Source: Synechococcales cyanobacterium bin2.concoct.b11b12b14.033 (GTDB taxonomy: Bacteria; Cyanobacteriota; Vampirovibrionia; Caenarcaniphilales; Caenarcanaceae). From it: 40,860 bases of DNA. The stretch's first letter is position 1. Each line of letters starts with the position of its first letter. Positions 1 through 9,893 of this stretch are shown one piece after another. Location: NCBI GenBank assembly GCA_013298875.1, contig JAAFJH010000006.1:12856-53715 (forward strand), given 5' to 3'. The notes beneath the pieces were generated by a model. It was not told the DNA's origin, ran no database searches, and saw nothing but the letters and a program-made list of their open reading frames with translations. Both the position numbers and the translations under genes were made by a program.

Positions 1-1
1 T

Positions 2-3000
2 AGCAAGTCCTTCTTGAATTCCTGAAAATATAGTTTTATTATTTGATAGTATTAAATTGTTTACAATTCTTGAAAAGTATAAATTACCTAATTTTTGTAA
101 AGCAGTACTTTTATCAAATACTTCATTTCTGTTGGGTAAAAGTTTATGTATTATTGAAGTTTTTTCTTTTGGATTTGATATATTCCATTTGTCCCAAAAC
201 TGGTTTAAAAAAGCTGCCAGTTCGGTTTTTATATTTGATAAATTACTATTAATATTAACTACCTCAATTAAAAAATCTTTTATCTCTTTTTCTAAATTTC
301 TTATTTGATTAGTACATAAATATTTTAATATATTAAGTTTATAGGTGGGATGAAAACAAATACGTACAATAAAATCTTGTTTTACTTCAGATAGTTCTTG
401 TGTAGTATTTGAATTTTCTTCTAATATTCTTTCAAAAAGGGTAGAGTTTATTAGCATTTTAAGGTGAAAAATATCGTTGTTTCTTGTTGTCCAAAGAATT
501 TTATTATTTATATTTTGATCTATTATTTCCTTTTGTTTGCAGTATAAATATTGTTGTAAATTTGGATCTTTTTTTACATATTCAATCAAATTAGTCAAAG
601 CAAATATCGGTAAACAATTTATATACTCACTACTACCTTGAATATTATCATTTAATATATAATTTAATTTTAATCTATTCGTTTGATTACCAATAAAGCT
701 TTCTAAGATTACCCATTCTGGAATATTATAATCCTTACATATGGCTTTCACTTGATCAAAAGTCTGGCTTAATTCAGTATGAGCTAAAATTCTATCAAAG
801 AACATGGTTGAATTTACTTTACTGCTTTCTTGTCCGGGTAAATAAACTGAGGAATTATTTGTATAGAACTTAATAACCCTATTTATCTCGCCTGTTTTAA
901 TTGCTTCTTTCAAAGATTTTATTCCTTGCTCCACAATAGCAGTAGTATTATTGAGACTTTCACCATTAAGTAATAATCTTTGTTGTGAGGATTTTAGTAT
1001 TTTATCGTAAAGATAATATGCCAAGCATTCTTTATTATTTTCTACAAATTCAGCATCTAATATTTCTTCTGATTTTAGTTGTTTTATAAATTCATTGAGT
1101 AAATCTTTCCAAGCTGTACTTTGCTGTAAATAATATAATTGAGTATTTTTCTTTAAGGTAGATTGGGTATTAGCTTTTCCAACTTCAGCATCTTCTTCAA
1201 ATTTTAATTGAGTTCTTGGGGGTGCTTGTGCTACTGTTCGTATTCCTTCTGGCCGGTCTAATAAGCTAATTCCTGGCGGTTTAATTAATTCCGCTAATAA
1301 GCTCTTTGGTGATTGAGTTGTAGTACTATTATTAACTGTGAATAATTTTAAGGATTCTTCTTTTTTAGCTTTCAACTCTTTAATTAAGGATTTTTGTCCT
1401 GACATTAAAATTGAATAGTTAAATCTTAAATTGTGAATAATATTATTATTTTTTTCTTCATATAAACTAACTAAACTTTGTGAAATAGAAATAGGATTAT
1501 CAGAACAAATTATAAATTTCCAATCTTGCTCTCGATGCATTTTATCAGCTTCAGCAAGTATTAATTTATATAATTCTGTAGGCTCTGGTATTGCTAATAT
1601 TTCTTCTCTTAAAGCAATTCTAATTTTGGCTGAAATTCTTTCCAAGCTTAAAAATGAATCATAAAAACCTGAATGGTCTATGTTTACTAAATTATTTTGT
1701 GTTTTAAGATTTTCCGGTTTTTCATTATTAGTTTTTTCTGTAAATAATAATTCACCTTCTTCAGGGTTAGGAAAACCAAAAACACGAGGTGCTGTCAGTG
1801 GAAAAATTAAACTATATGTTTCGGGTACTAAATCGATAATTTGTAAAACTTTATGTGGATTATCTAGGTCTAATCTCATTCCTCTGCCAATAAATTGTAA
1901 ATAATTATCAACTGCATTTGTGGGAGTCATCATCCAAATCGCTTCTATATCTGGGAAGTCAACTCCTTCTCTTAAAACTTTCACATTAAATATTGCTTCT
2001 ATTTCTTTGTTTCTATACTTTTCTAATATTTCTTTTCGGGTAAAAATTTGTCTTTTTACAGTTCCATTTTCAATAGTAAAAATACAATTTGTACCGGAGC
2101 TAACTACAGCCGAAATCCGTCGAGTTTGTTTACAAAATTCTTCCGCCGCATATGTAGCATTTTTAATAAAAGGACAAACGGCTAATATTTTTTTATTATG
2201 TTGCTCAGTATCTGTTTTGTAAAAATCTATATATTTTTGTACTATATTTTGCCAAGATGATCGTATTTTTTTACTTAAAGTTTCTTCATTATTTACACTG
2301 CTTTCATCATCTAATCTTTCAATCAATTTCGGGTCTAAATTAATTTTTATAGACTTCCATTTTATATTACATAATTCACCCTGTTTAATGGCTTCTGCTG
2401 GCGAAATTTGGCAAATTATTTTACCGCTAGGTACTTTTTTTGGATCTAACCAATGTATAGTATTTCCAACTATTACCGGAATATCAGTATCGTTTTGCTT
2501 TTTTATTTTGGCGGGATAAGGCGTGGCTGAAAATTTAAGAATTATGGGTTTTTCACTTTTTTTATTTTTATCATCTTGTCTGCAATATTCTATAAACTCA
2601 TTAAAAGCCTTTATAAAACCATTAGCATTCTCGTAAAGGTGAAATTCATCACAAATTATCATAGCTGGCTTTATCGAAAGATTCTCTTCTTTCATTCTAT
2701 TCATGATGGTACGAAAAGAATCTTCCACCACAATTATAATATCTCCTTGAAAATTATTTTTTATTTGTCCAGTGCTTTGTTTATCTAGGTTTGAAGAAGA
2801 AATAAAAGAAACTGTTTTGTGCGGATAAAGCTTTTGATAAACTTCTGCTATTTGATCATTAAGTACTAAGCTCGGAACAATTATCATTACTTTTTGATCT
2901 TTTCTCATTAAAGAAGCAATTAAAGCAAAAATACCAGTTTTTCCAGTACCAGTCGGCAAGGCAAATATAGCTTCTCTTTTATTATTAGGTGCAAATACTG

Positions 3001-3400
3001 AGTTATCACCTTTATTTAATTCTTCTGCTAAAGCTTTGAAAGCCGTTTCATTGGTATATTTTGCTTTAAAACCTTGGGGTAAAAAACTTATAAAATTGTT
3101 AAAATCATAATCTCCACCCAATTGTTTTTGTAATATTTCAAAAGCAGTTAAATTTTCACTTTCTTCTTCTAAAACTTCTAATCTTGCCTTTCTCAAATCT
3201 GCATTAGCTGGTATTTGTAAATAAAGTTCTTTTCCATCTTCAGGTGAATTATGAACTAATATTTGATTTAAAAAAGGTATTTGTAAACCCAAAGCCAGTT
3301 TAGGATTAATACTTTGAGTATCAATTGGTTTATTTCCAGCTTTAAAAGAAGCTTTATTAAAATCTAAAACTGCCTTTAAGTAAGTGATTGGTTTTACCAT
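2..3400 (-). CDS. Large superfamily 2 (DEAD/DEAH-like) helicase, C-terminus truncated by the left window edge
   Basis: Reading the minus strand from ATG at 3400 (MVKPITYLKAVLDFNKASFKAGNK...) gives about 1133 codons that appear open to the window start. Motif I ALPTGTGKT (about 2940-2965), motif II CDEFHLYENA (about 2650), motif III KFSATPYPAK (about 2515-2540), motif VI NYLQFIGRGMRLD (about 1870-1910). Missing from the supplied ORF track because no stop codon lies inside the window. Confidence 0.9.
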   Translation of the reverse strand, partial: MVKPITYLKAVLDFNKASFKAGNKPIDTQSINPKLALGLQIPFLNQILVHNSPEDGKELYLQIPANADLRKARLEVLEEESENLTAFEILQKQLGGDYDFNNFISFLPQGFKAKYTNETAFKALAEELNKGDNSVFAPNNKREAIFALPTGTGKTGIFALIASLMRKDQKVMIIVPSLVLNDQIAEVYQKLYPHKTVSFISSSNLDKQSTGQIKNNFQGDIIIVVEDSFRTIMNRMKEENLSIKPAMIICDEFHLYENANGFIKAFNEFIEYCRQDDKNKKSEKPIILKFSATPYPAKIKKQNDTDIPVIVGNTIHWLDPKKVPSGKIICQISPAEAIKQGELCNIKWKSIKINLDPKLIERLDDESSVNNEETLSKKIRSSWQNIVQKYIDFYKTDTEQHNKKILAVCPFIKNATYAAEEFCKQTRRISAVVSSGTNCIFTIENGTVKRQIFTRKEILEKYRNKEIEAIFNVKVLREGVDFPDIEAIWMMTPTNAVDNYLQFIGRGMRLDLDNPHKVLQIIDLVPETYSLIFPLTAPRVFGFPNPEEGELLFTEKTNNEKPENLKTQNNLVNIDHSGFYDSFLSLERISAKIRIALREEILAIPEPTELYKLILAEADKMHREQDWKFIICSDNPISISQSLVSLYEEKNNNIIHNLRFNYSILMSGQKSLIKELKAKKEESLKLFTVNNSTTTQSPKSLLAELIKPPGISLLDRPEGIRTVAQAPPRTQLKFEEDAEVGKANTQSTLKKNTQLYYLQQSTAWKDLLNEFIKQLKSEEILDAEFVENNKECLAYYLYDKILKSSQQRLLLNGESLNNTTAIVEQGIKSLKEAIKTGEINRVIKFYTNNSSVYLPGQESSKVNSTMFFDRILAHTELSQTFDQVKAICKDYNIPEWVILESFIGNQTNRLKLNYILNDNIQGSSEYINCLPIFALTNLIEYVKKDPNLQQYLYCKQKEIIDQNINNKILWTTRNNDIFHLKMLINSTLFERILEENSNTTQELSEVKQDFIVRICFHPTYKLNILKYLCTNQIRNLEKEIKDFLIEVVNINSNLSNIKTELAAFLNQFWDKWNISNPKEKTSIIHKLLPNRNEVFDKSTALQKLGNLYFSRIVNNLILSNNKTIFSGIQEGLA

Positions 3401-3420
3401 TTTTATATACTCTATTTTTA

Positions 3421-4809
3421 TTAATAATCAAAGCCGCCCATTTCTCTTATTGCTTGTAGAGACAATGGATCTGACAAATTAGTTAATGTAATATCAGGGC
3501 TTTGCTTGCCAATTAGTGAACTGGGCTTTCGATTAGTTTCTGTAGGTTTACTTCTCTTCTCCAAAACCATATTATTAATTTCAGCTAAAATCTTATTTTC
3601 ATGTAAGTGTATGGCACCATTTAACTTTAACTTTGGATTCAACGAAGAATCAAGATTGGACAAGCTCCAAGTATTATTCTCAAGTACTTCATATATTTCT
3701 GAAAAGGTAATATTTGGATTTGCCTGAAGGAATTCTTCAAAGGCACTACCACTGTTACCATCCTTAAAGTGAACTATTCCATCCAAAGAACCCTTATTTT
3801 TTTCTATTAATCTATCAAGTGCTTCAAACATTAATTTGGTTGAGGATAGGTCATTAATCTGGATGTACCGACCTGAAACTTGTGAATATTTTATTTGATG
3901 CATAATTTCATTAATATTCTTATAATCTGCTTTTCGTCCTATTAATGGTCTTGTTTTTCTAACTGTATCAGTAGTAGGTTCCAAAGCTAAGCCAGCTGGA
4001 TCATCAAAAGCTTTTGGCATAATTTCTGGGGGTTTTTCATTAGTAAGTCTTTCCTTTTCAATACTAAAAGAATCTTTTATTTGCTCCAAAATTAAGTCAG
4101 CATTTAACCTAATATGATTAGTTTTTTCATAATAGAAGCTATAACCCATTTTTCTAAATAGTGCTGCGAAGCTATTATTGTTTTCTGCTAAAAGCTGAAT
4201 GATCTCGGGACTGAAGATTCCTATTTCGCTCCAAGAGCCAGTTCTTTGGTATATTTCATCTGCTGCTCTTAAGATTTCATCACTTGCATAATGAGATATT
4301 TTATTCCTTGAAAAAAGACTCGAAACCGCATTAGAGAGATAACCAAAGCTCTTCATACTCATATTGTTTACTCTTCTCTCTTCTAAGCTTATATTTGCTA
4401 CTTCCCTGCTTTCTTGTAATGAAGGTGGATGATTAGTCAAGCTTCTCAAATAAGCCGTAAAGTCAGCTCCAGTTTCTTTTGTTAGGCCAACACTTTTCAA
4501 TAATAATTTAGATTGTTCTCTTACATTTGGATCTAAAATACTTTTTAAAATTTTATATTTTCCTTCTTGGGTTTTACTATTACTATAAGCGTTTAATAAA
4601 GTAGTGAATTCTTCATATTGTTCTCTATTTTTAAATACAATTTTTTCTTTCTTTAAATATGCTTGAACTTCAGCTTGGTTTTCACATTTAAGTAATTTAT
4701 CCACTTGATTATTATTAAATAATTTTCCTTTTTTTAAATTTACTTTTAATTCGGCTTGATAATTTTGTATAAATTTTTGTGCAGCATTAATATTAACTTC
4801 CTTGTTCAA
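3421..4809 (-). CDS. Hypothetical protein, 462 aa, no recognised domain; lies between the sigma-like gene and the helicase
   Basis: Intact ORF from TTG; stop is about 20 bp upstream of the helicase ATG. The same frame stays open upstream to about 4960 (...KIFQRGIFFAWWGGVQGRRNALANQGEEITAERHRLNKEV), overlapping the sigma-like region 4, so the true start is uncertain. Confidence 0.7.
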   Translation of the reverse strand: MNKEVNINAAQKFIQNYQAELKVNLKKGKLFNNNQVDKLLKCENQAEVQAYLKKEKIVFKNREQYEEFTTLLNAYSNSKTQEGKYKILKSILDPNVREQSKLLLKSVGLTKETGADFTAYLRSLTNHPPSLQESREVANISLEERRVNNMSMKSFGYLSNAVSSLFSRNKISHYASDEILRAADEIYQRTGSWSEIGIFSPEIIQLLAENNNSFAALFRKMGYSFYYEKTNHIRLNADLILEQIKDSFSIEKERLTNEKPPEIMPKAFDDPAGLALEPTTDTVRKTRPLIGRKADYKNINEIMHQIKYSQVSGRYIQINDLSSTKLMFEALDRLIEKNKGSLDGIVHFKDGNSGSAFEEFLQANPNITFSEIYEVLENNTWSLSNLDSSLNPKLKLNGAIHLHENKILAEINNMVLEKRSKPTETNRKPSSLIGKQSPDITLTNLSDPLSLQAIREMGGFDY

Positions 4810-4847
4810 ACGGTGTCGTTCAGCAGTAATTTCTTCTCCCTGATTTG

Positions 4848-6442
4848 CTAAAGCATTTCTTCTTCCTTGAACCCCGCCCCACCAGGCAAAGAATATTCCT
4901 CGCTGAAAGATTTTAATGGTTCTCGTCTCCTTGGTTGCCTCAGCTTTTGTAAGCCTTTACCTTGAATTTGCCTAATTCTTTCCCTACTTAGATCTAAAAT
5001 ACGACCTATTTCTGCGAGAGATTTTTCTTGGCCATCATCTAAGCCATATCGCAGCTCTAAAACCGTCTTTTGCTGCGGAGCAAGAGTACCTCTAAAACTT
5101 CTTCTAAATTTTCAGCTAAAAGGCCTTCTTCAGCATAATCGCAAGGACTAAGTTCTTGAGTTGATGCGGTTAAATTTTCTAATGACACACTTACTTGATT
5201 TGCTTCATCATTATAACGATTATCAAAATAACTTACAGGTTTAGCTTCGTCTAGTGAACGTGGATTTGCAACTGTTGCAAGAACATTTTTTAAGTAATTT
5301 AAGTTTATTTTTGCTTTTTCTCTCATCTTGTCAATTTTCTGAGCATAATATTCCTCAAAAGTTGGTTTATTTTTAGTATTTGGTAATTTTGAATAAGCTT
5401 TGCTAATAATTGAGTTACTGATTTGCTGAGCATAATAATCTTTAAACTTTGGTCTATTTGTAATATCTAATTTTGAATAAGCCTCTTCTATTTTTTTAAT
5501 TTATGTAAAGCATCATGAATATGAACCGGCAATCTAATTACACGACCATTATTAGCCAACTCTCTGCGTGCAGCCCACCCAATAGCATTAGTAAAGAAAG
5601 GAACTGAAGTGTAAAATTCATTTGTATTTGGATCCCTTGCAGTAATATCAACATTCTCAAGAAAACCAGCATCTCGTTCTCCAGAAGTAGTTAATAATCT
5701 TTCTGTTGCTGACAAGAACAAGTCTTCAGCACTTACACTTGGGTTTAAATTTATATATTTTTTAATTTCCTGGTAGATTATTCCCGAATTTAAAACAGTA
5801 AATAAATTAGCTTCCTGAATTAAAGCACTAATCTCTTTAATAGAAGTACCAACCTCATTAATAGCAGAATTTCTTTCTTGGGATTCTTTTTGTTCTAGCA
5901 AAACTTCTATTTGTTTTTGTAAAGTTCCTCTTATTTCATGAAATTCTTGCGATACTTCGATTAAATGCTTTGTAAATAATTGATGGGAATCATTATTGTT
6001 GGCTACCACTGTCCTCATTTCTTTAGAGGTTTCTAAAAGGGTTTTGGTAATACTACTAGAATCGATTACTGGATCAGCTGCACCAGTACCAGCTTTGCCA
6101 ATTTTTATAATTTTAGCTAACTGAGCTTGTTGTTGTGTAAAATCCTCCCTGATAATTTCAATAAACTTTTTTATTTCGTTTAAATTTGGATTTTCAGCTA
6201 ACCCAGCCCAGATTTGCTCCCTAGCCCTAGTTTCATACCCGGCAAGATAAGCATCATGTGGTTGGCATTTCAGGTCTTTCTGCAATCGAGGTGTGGCCTT
6301 TTGGTGCCGATAAAACCGAAAGTTTTTTTAAATTATTACTTGTGATTGGGTCTTTTGAAGAAGTCTCGGAAACATTATGAGAAGACCTTGCATTTATAGA
6401 AACTAATCTGGAGCTGTCCAAAAAAGTTTTATTAATAAGCAT
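4848..6442 (-). pseudogene. Sigma-70-family-like protein, frame-disrupted: N-terminal extension, region 2, region 3 and region 4 lie in different frames
   Basis: 265-aa ORF (5488-6285) ends with the region 2-like FFTNAIGWAARRELANNGRVIRLPVHIHDALHKLKK. The -1 frame continues KKIEEAYSKLD...YYAQKIDKMREKAK into the 89-aa ORF (5057-5326). Another -1 shift near 5080-5090 opens APQQKTVLELRYGLDDGQEKSLAEIGRILDLSRERIRQIQGKGLQKLRQPRRREPL (canonical region 4), with its stop at 4848-4850. The 62-aa ORF (6254-6442) may be the original N-terminus. Confidence 0.8.
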
Positions 6443-6591
6443 AAAACTATAAAGTAAATAAATACTGACTTATAATATAATAAATTTAATAAATACACAA
6501 TTATCTCAAACTTTATACTGAGCAACTTTAAATGAGAACTAAAACTTTTTTAGATTATTATATGTTTTTCGGAGATTAATAATTAATAAGC

Positions 6592-7819
6592 CTAAATTGG
6601 AGCTTGCACTAAACCAGAACCAATATCAGTTGAGGCCAAATTTAAACGCCTAGCATTACGAATTAAAACACTCCACAAAGCGGCTCCTTTTTGACCAGAA
6701 GCTTGAACCCATAAGCTGCAATACCAGCCACGTGTGGAGTAGCCATACTAGGGCCACTTAAATAAGCATAATTCTCTTTAGTAGTAGGATAACTCGAAAA
6801 AACGTCTACTCCAGGAGCAGCTATATCTATTTCTCCGCCAATATAGCTAGTATTCCGATTAGAAAAATTACCAATTTGTAAGTAGCGATTTAAGGCTCCC
6901 ACCGACATAATTGAACGGGCATTTGCAGGACTACCAACCGGTGATATTAATCCTGGATTATAACGACAAATTTGGCTATTTGGCTCTAAAGCTGGATTGC
7001 GGCAACTTTCATTTCCGGCGGCCGCAATAATTAAAGAACCCTGATTTAAAGCTCTTTGCCCCACTGACTCATAAAGCTGAGACGGACGATTTTGACTGCC
7101 CAATGACATTGAAATAATTTCACAACCTTGACCTAAAGCCCAATTAATACCAGATAAGATCGCTCCCCGTACCATTATTAGCCAAAACCTTACCAATAAA
7201 TAATTGAGTTTGATGAGCAATTCCATAACGAGGAATTTGTCCATTTACCGATTTTAGAGGGCCGCCTGACGTGCCAGCACAATGAGTTCCATGCCCCAAA
7301 ATATCTTGTACACTTTGTCCACTAATAAAACTTTGAGAGATAATTTTTCTGTTTTTAAAGTCGGGGTGGTTTAAATCAAGACCCGTATCTAAAATACATA
7401 ATTTAACCCCCGCTCCGGTATAATGTGAATTTAAAGCATTAGTAGCTTGCAAGCCCCAAGTAAAATTAGCAGCAGCTTTGGCATAATTTATAACTTCCGC
7501 CTCAATACCAATTACGGGGCTTTCTTGATCGGGAATTAAAGCTTGAAGCTTATTGAATTGCTCGGGGGCAATATGTACAATCGCAATACCCAGTTTTTCT
7601 AAATAAAGGCTATCAAGTTGAAGAAACATTTTCAAGAGCTTGCACAACCGAATCAGCTTCTTCAGAGGGTATAATACAACTTGAACCTATACAATTTTCT
7701 AAAACTTGTTGAGCTTTTTGAGTGGAGGTATTTTCTTCAAATAAAACTAAATGCCGGCCGGTTAATTCAATATTTAATTTTGCATTTGACATTTCTAAAC
7801 TAGGAAATTCTTCATTCAT
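6592..7819 (-). pseudogene. S8-family subtilisin-like serine protease, frame-disrupted into four pieces
   Basis: Catalytic-triad motifs present: Asp LCILDTGLDLNHPDF, His GHGTHCAGTSGG, Ser [17 protein letters not shown]. Pieces: 7613-7819, 7144-7647, 6663-7244, and an unlisted C-terminal piece [38 protein letters not shown] ending at 6592. Confidence 0.85.
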
Positions 7820-7981
7820 AAAATACTATTTAATTATCACAACTTAGGAAAATACAGAAAATACTATTATTTCATGGTCAATTAATTTATTTAGCCTTAC
7901 GGTTTAAAATTAATAATTATCCTATTCTTCCAACCTGTCTTTCCCAGCTACAAAGCGAACTTTTGTCTTGTCTTGTCTAAA

Positions 7982-8626
7982 TTAACTATTATTAGCTGAA
8001 TTAATGGCTGTTAATATTTTTATAATCCAATCATGATTTACTTGCCAACTTACTCGATTAGCAATTAACCGAGCTGAATGCTTTGAAATAGTTTCAATTT
8101 TAATTAAGCCATTTTCTTTTAAAGTTCTACCAGTCGCTAATAAATCAACAATTGCTTCCGATAAGCCCGTTAAAGGTGCAATTTCAATCGAGCCATTTAA
8201 TTCAATAATTTCAATCGGTATGCCTTTTTGACGGAAAAATAATCTAGTTAATTTAGGAAATTTAGTCGCGATTTTGCAATAATCTGGTGTCTGAGCCAAG
8301 CTTTGAATCGGGCTATCATTAGGAACAGCCATCATAAGCTCACAATGCCCGAAAGGTAACATCATTAAAGTTAGGGTTTGAGCATAATGTTCACCCAAAA
8401 TATCACTCCCCACAATACCCAAATCAGCCGCTCCATTTTCGACATAAACTGGTACATCAATTGGCTTTACCAGCAATACTTCTATATTCTTTTCATTAGT
8501 TTCAAAAATTAATTTGCGATCCTGAAAATCAAATTCAAGATTAGCCTTTTTTAAAATGTCACATGAACTTTGAAATAAAGCTCCTTTCGGAATAGCAATA
8601 CGATAATTATTTTTTTTATATAACAT
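7982..8626 (-). CDS. hisG: ATP phosphoribosyltransferase, short-form catalytic subunit
   Basis: 214 aa; RIAIPKGALFQSSCDILKKANL, VYVENGAADLGIVGSDIL, EIAPLTGLSEAIVDLLATGRTLKENGL. Adjacent to hisZ, as expected for the short form. Confidence 0.95.
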   Translation of the reverse strand: MLYKKNNYRIAIPKGALFQSSCDILKKANLEFDFQDRKLIFETNEKNIEVLLVKPIDVPVYVENGAADLGIVGSDILGEHYAQTLTLMMLPFGHCELMMAVPNDSPIQSLAQTPDYCKIATKFPKLTRLFFRQKGIPIEIIELNGSIEIAPLTGLSEAIVDLLATGRTLKENGLIKIETISKHSARLIANRVSWQVNHDWIIKILTAINSANNS

Positions 8627-8631
8627 AGTTT

Positions 8632-9837
8632 TTAGTCAATTATAACAACTGGGTTTTTAGTACGCAGGCTCATGGATTGCTTAATCGAATGAATTAAAGC
8701 CGCCGGATTATTATCTTGGGTTGGGATACGCATTTTTTTGCCTTCTTCAATTAATCCACTGTATTTGTCGGCCTGAGCATATCTTAGTAAAGCATCCACT
8801 TGTAAAGAAAAACCAATAGCTGGCTCAGACTGGCCAAAAGAAGACATTAAATTATCGTAACGGCCGCCTTTACCAATAGGCTTACCCGTATTAGGAATGA
8901 CTACTTCAAAATAAAGCCCCGTATAGTAATTCGGATCTGGTCTCATGGTAAAGTCAATGATAAATTTATCCTTTCCAAAAATTTCTTCCAAAGCCACAAT
9001 AGCTGATAATTCTTTATAAATAACCGAATCATGATCTAAATAATCTAAAATTTTAATCGGTTCTCCGGTCAGCTCAAAACAAGCTTTTTTTAAATAATTT
9101 AAAGGTGTATCTTGCAGACTTGATTCAAAGCAGGCTTTCAATTCACTGGGTTCCTTCGAGGCTTTTAAAGATTTGGAGCAACGTTCTTCAGCTTTAGCAA
9201 TGGCTTTTTGGTATTCAATAAAATCTCCTTTGCGTAAAATACTGTCTAGTTCAGCTTCTAAATCAATTTCCAAAAATTCCTCTACTCGATGAAAAATTTC
9301 TCCCGCATATTTCCACAAATCAATGTGACTTAAAACAATTTTATAATCGGTTAAACCCGTCTTTTCAAGCACTTCCAGTAAGATACTAATACATTCTAAG
9401 TTAGCTTTATTAATTTGTCCCAAAGAATATACTTTATCGGTGCTTTTACAGCCAATTAATTCAATTCCTGCTTGGTAAATTTCACGTCTTTCGTCCGATA
9501 AATGAGGGCTTTGCCGAAAAACTTTGGCGGTATAACATAATCTAAGCGGCCTTTCAACTTGGCTTAGTCGGGTGGCAGCCAAACGAGCAATTGGCAAAGT
9601 TATATCTGGCCTTAAAGCTAATAATTGACCGTCTCTGTCTATAACTTTAAAAGTTTCTTTAGCAAATTGGGGTCTTCCTTTATCTAAAATATCAAGGTTT
9701 TCAATAGTAGGTGGCAAAACTGGCTGATATCCCCATGATTTAAAAGTATTCATGACAATATGCCTTAACTTTTCTTGTTTGATTAAGTCAGTCGGTAATA
9801 AATCACGTGAGCCAAGTGGCAGAAAAGAAGAACTCAT
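8632..9837 (-). CDS. hisZ: ATP phosphoribosyltransferase regulatory subunit (HisRS-like)
   Basis: 401 aa; class II aaRS-like PLGSRDLLPTDLIKQEKLRH, LRPDITLPIARLAATRL, GGRYDNLMSSFGQSEPAIGFSL; directly upstream of short hisG. Confidence 0.92.
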   Translation of the reverse strand: MSSSFLPLGSRDLLPTDLIKQEKLRHIVMNTFKSWGYQPVLPPTIENLDILDKGRPQFAKETFKVIDRDGQLLALRPDITLPIARLAATRLSQVERPLRLCYTAKVFRQSPHLSDERREIYQAGIELIGCKSTDKVYSLGQINKANLECISILLEVLEKTGLTDYKIVLSHIDLWKYAGEIFHRVEEFLEIDLEAELDSILRKGDFIEYQKAIAKAEERCSKSLKASKEPSELKACFESSLQDTPLNYLKKACFELTGEPIKILDYLDHDSVIYKELSAIVALEEIFGKDKFIIDFTMRPDPNYYTGLYFEVVIPNTGKPIGKGGRYDNLMSSFGQSEPAIGFSLQVDALLRYAQADKYSGLIEEGKKMRIPTQDNNPAALIHSIKQSMSLRTKNPVVIID

Positions 9838-9893
9838 AAACTAATATTTTACATCCTTTAATTTACAAATTATATTACTGTTTTACGGAAAAA

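Noticed and set aside
43-2788. Plus-strand ORFs of 69-100 aa (43-252, 57-308, 1680-1904, 1920-2222, 2576-2788)
   Set aside because: Antisense to the long minus-strand helicase frame; low-complexity hydrophobic translations typical of shadow ORFs.
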